Shown piece by piece: positions 6,277-6,598 of a stretch of DNA of 6,598 nucleotides. The notes under the pieces are model-generated. The model saw nothing but the letters and a program-made list of their open reading frames with translations. It was not told the origin of the DNA and made no database searches. The translations under genes and the position numbers were made by a program. The DNA comes from an uncultured Collinsella sp. (lineage in GTDB: Bacteria > Actinomycetota > Coriobacteriia > Coriobacteriales > Coriobacteriaceae): contig CAUCXP010000088.1 in the NCBI GenBank assembly GCA_958446785.1, forward strand, positions 1-6,598. The letters are read 5' to 3'. The number at the start of each line of letters is the position of its first letter. The stretch's first letter is position 1.

Positions 6277-6598
6277 CTAGGCCAGCGTTACGTTGTGCAG
6301 CTCAAAGCGGTCGCCTACGTTGTGCGAGATAGAATATTCAAACGCGGTGCCGCTATCCAAGAAGCCAATCTGGTTGAGTTCGAGCAGGGGAGAGCCGGGT
6401 TTGGTATCCAGGCGCTCAGCCTCTTCCTCAGTTGCCGCGACAGCGCGAATGGTACGGTGGAAACTCGAAATCTTCAGCCCGCATTGCTCGCGGATAAAGC
6501 CGTAGACCGATCCGTACAGGTCCTTCTTTTTAAGGCCCGGGATCAGTTCGAGCGGCATATAGGTGTACTCGATGACGATGGGCTTCTCGTCGACCTGG
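6277..6598 (-). CDS. GntR/HutC-family transcriptional regulator, C-terminal part (UTRA domain)
   Basis: Partial gene: the window holds the last 106 codons up to TAG at 6277-6279; the start and the DNA-binding domain lie beyond 6598. The reading frame stays open to the window edge, starting with QVDEKPIVIEYTYMPLELIPG, so the internal ATG at 6558 is not the start. The visible part resembles a UTRA effector-binding domain of the HutC subgroup: an xxPIxIEYTYxP strand, then PGL..DLYGSVYGFI, then a strand pair ending FEYSISHNVGDRFELHNVTL. Such regulators bind a small ligand, often a sugar phosphate or amino sugar, which releases an N-terminal winged helix from DNA. Its position 72 nt upstream of manA suggests control of hexose uptake or use; the ligand cannot be read from the sequence. 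Confidence 0.88.
   Translation of the reverse strand, partial: QVDEKPIVIEYTYMPLELIPGLKKKDLYGSVYGFIREQCGLKISSFHRTIRAVAATEEEAERLDTKPGSPLLELNQIGFLDSGTAFEYSISHNVGDRFELHNVTLA

Overview
This window holds four complete protein genes and one partial one from a GC-rich bacterial chromosome. Codon usage is strongly GC-biased, and the PcrA helicase ends in a Tudor-like domain. This suggests a high-GC Gram-positive bacterium; a gut Coriobacteriia such as Collinsella is my best guess, from general recognition and not from a search. I see no phage, IS, CRISPR, tRNA, rRNA or toxin-antitoxin genes. The region reads as ordinary housekeeping chromosome, with notable intergenic palindromes and unusual insertions in two conserved proteins.

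Layout from left to right: an imperfect long palindrome (8-69) lies beyond the 3' end of a universal stress protein gene (97-534, minus). A 249-nt divergent intergenic region follows. Next is uppP (784-1764, plus, TTG start), encoding undecaprenyl-diphosphate phosphatase, closed by a strong intrinsic terminator (1809-1850). A putative promoter (-10 at 1991-1996) precedes pcrA (2058-4958, plus), a UvrD/PcrA-type DNA helicase of 966 residues that is much longer than usual. pcrA is followed by a second strong terminator (5058-5100). The convergent gap between pcrA and manA then holds a 131-bp element with perfect 31-bp inverted arms (5124-5254). manA (5272-6204, minus) encodes a class I mannose-6-phosphate isomerase. 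It lies 72 nt downstream of the 3' end of a GntR/HutC-type regulator (6277 to beyond 6598, minus), with which it is probably co-transcribed.

The genes serve different jobs: stress response, cell-wall lipid carrier recycling, DNA repair and transcription-replication conflict handling, and hexose-phosphate interconversion. Only the regulator-manA pair looks like a functional unit. I found no convincing new multi-gene system. The best leads are the 31-bp perfect inverted repeat, the Pro/Ala-rich insertions and N-terminal repeat in PcrA, and the acidic insertion in UppP.
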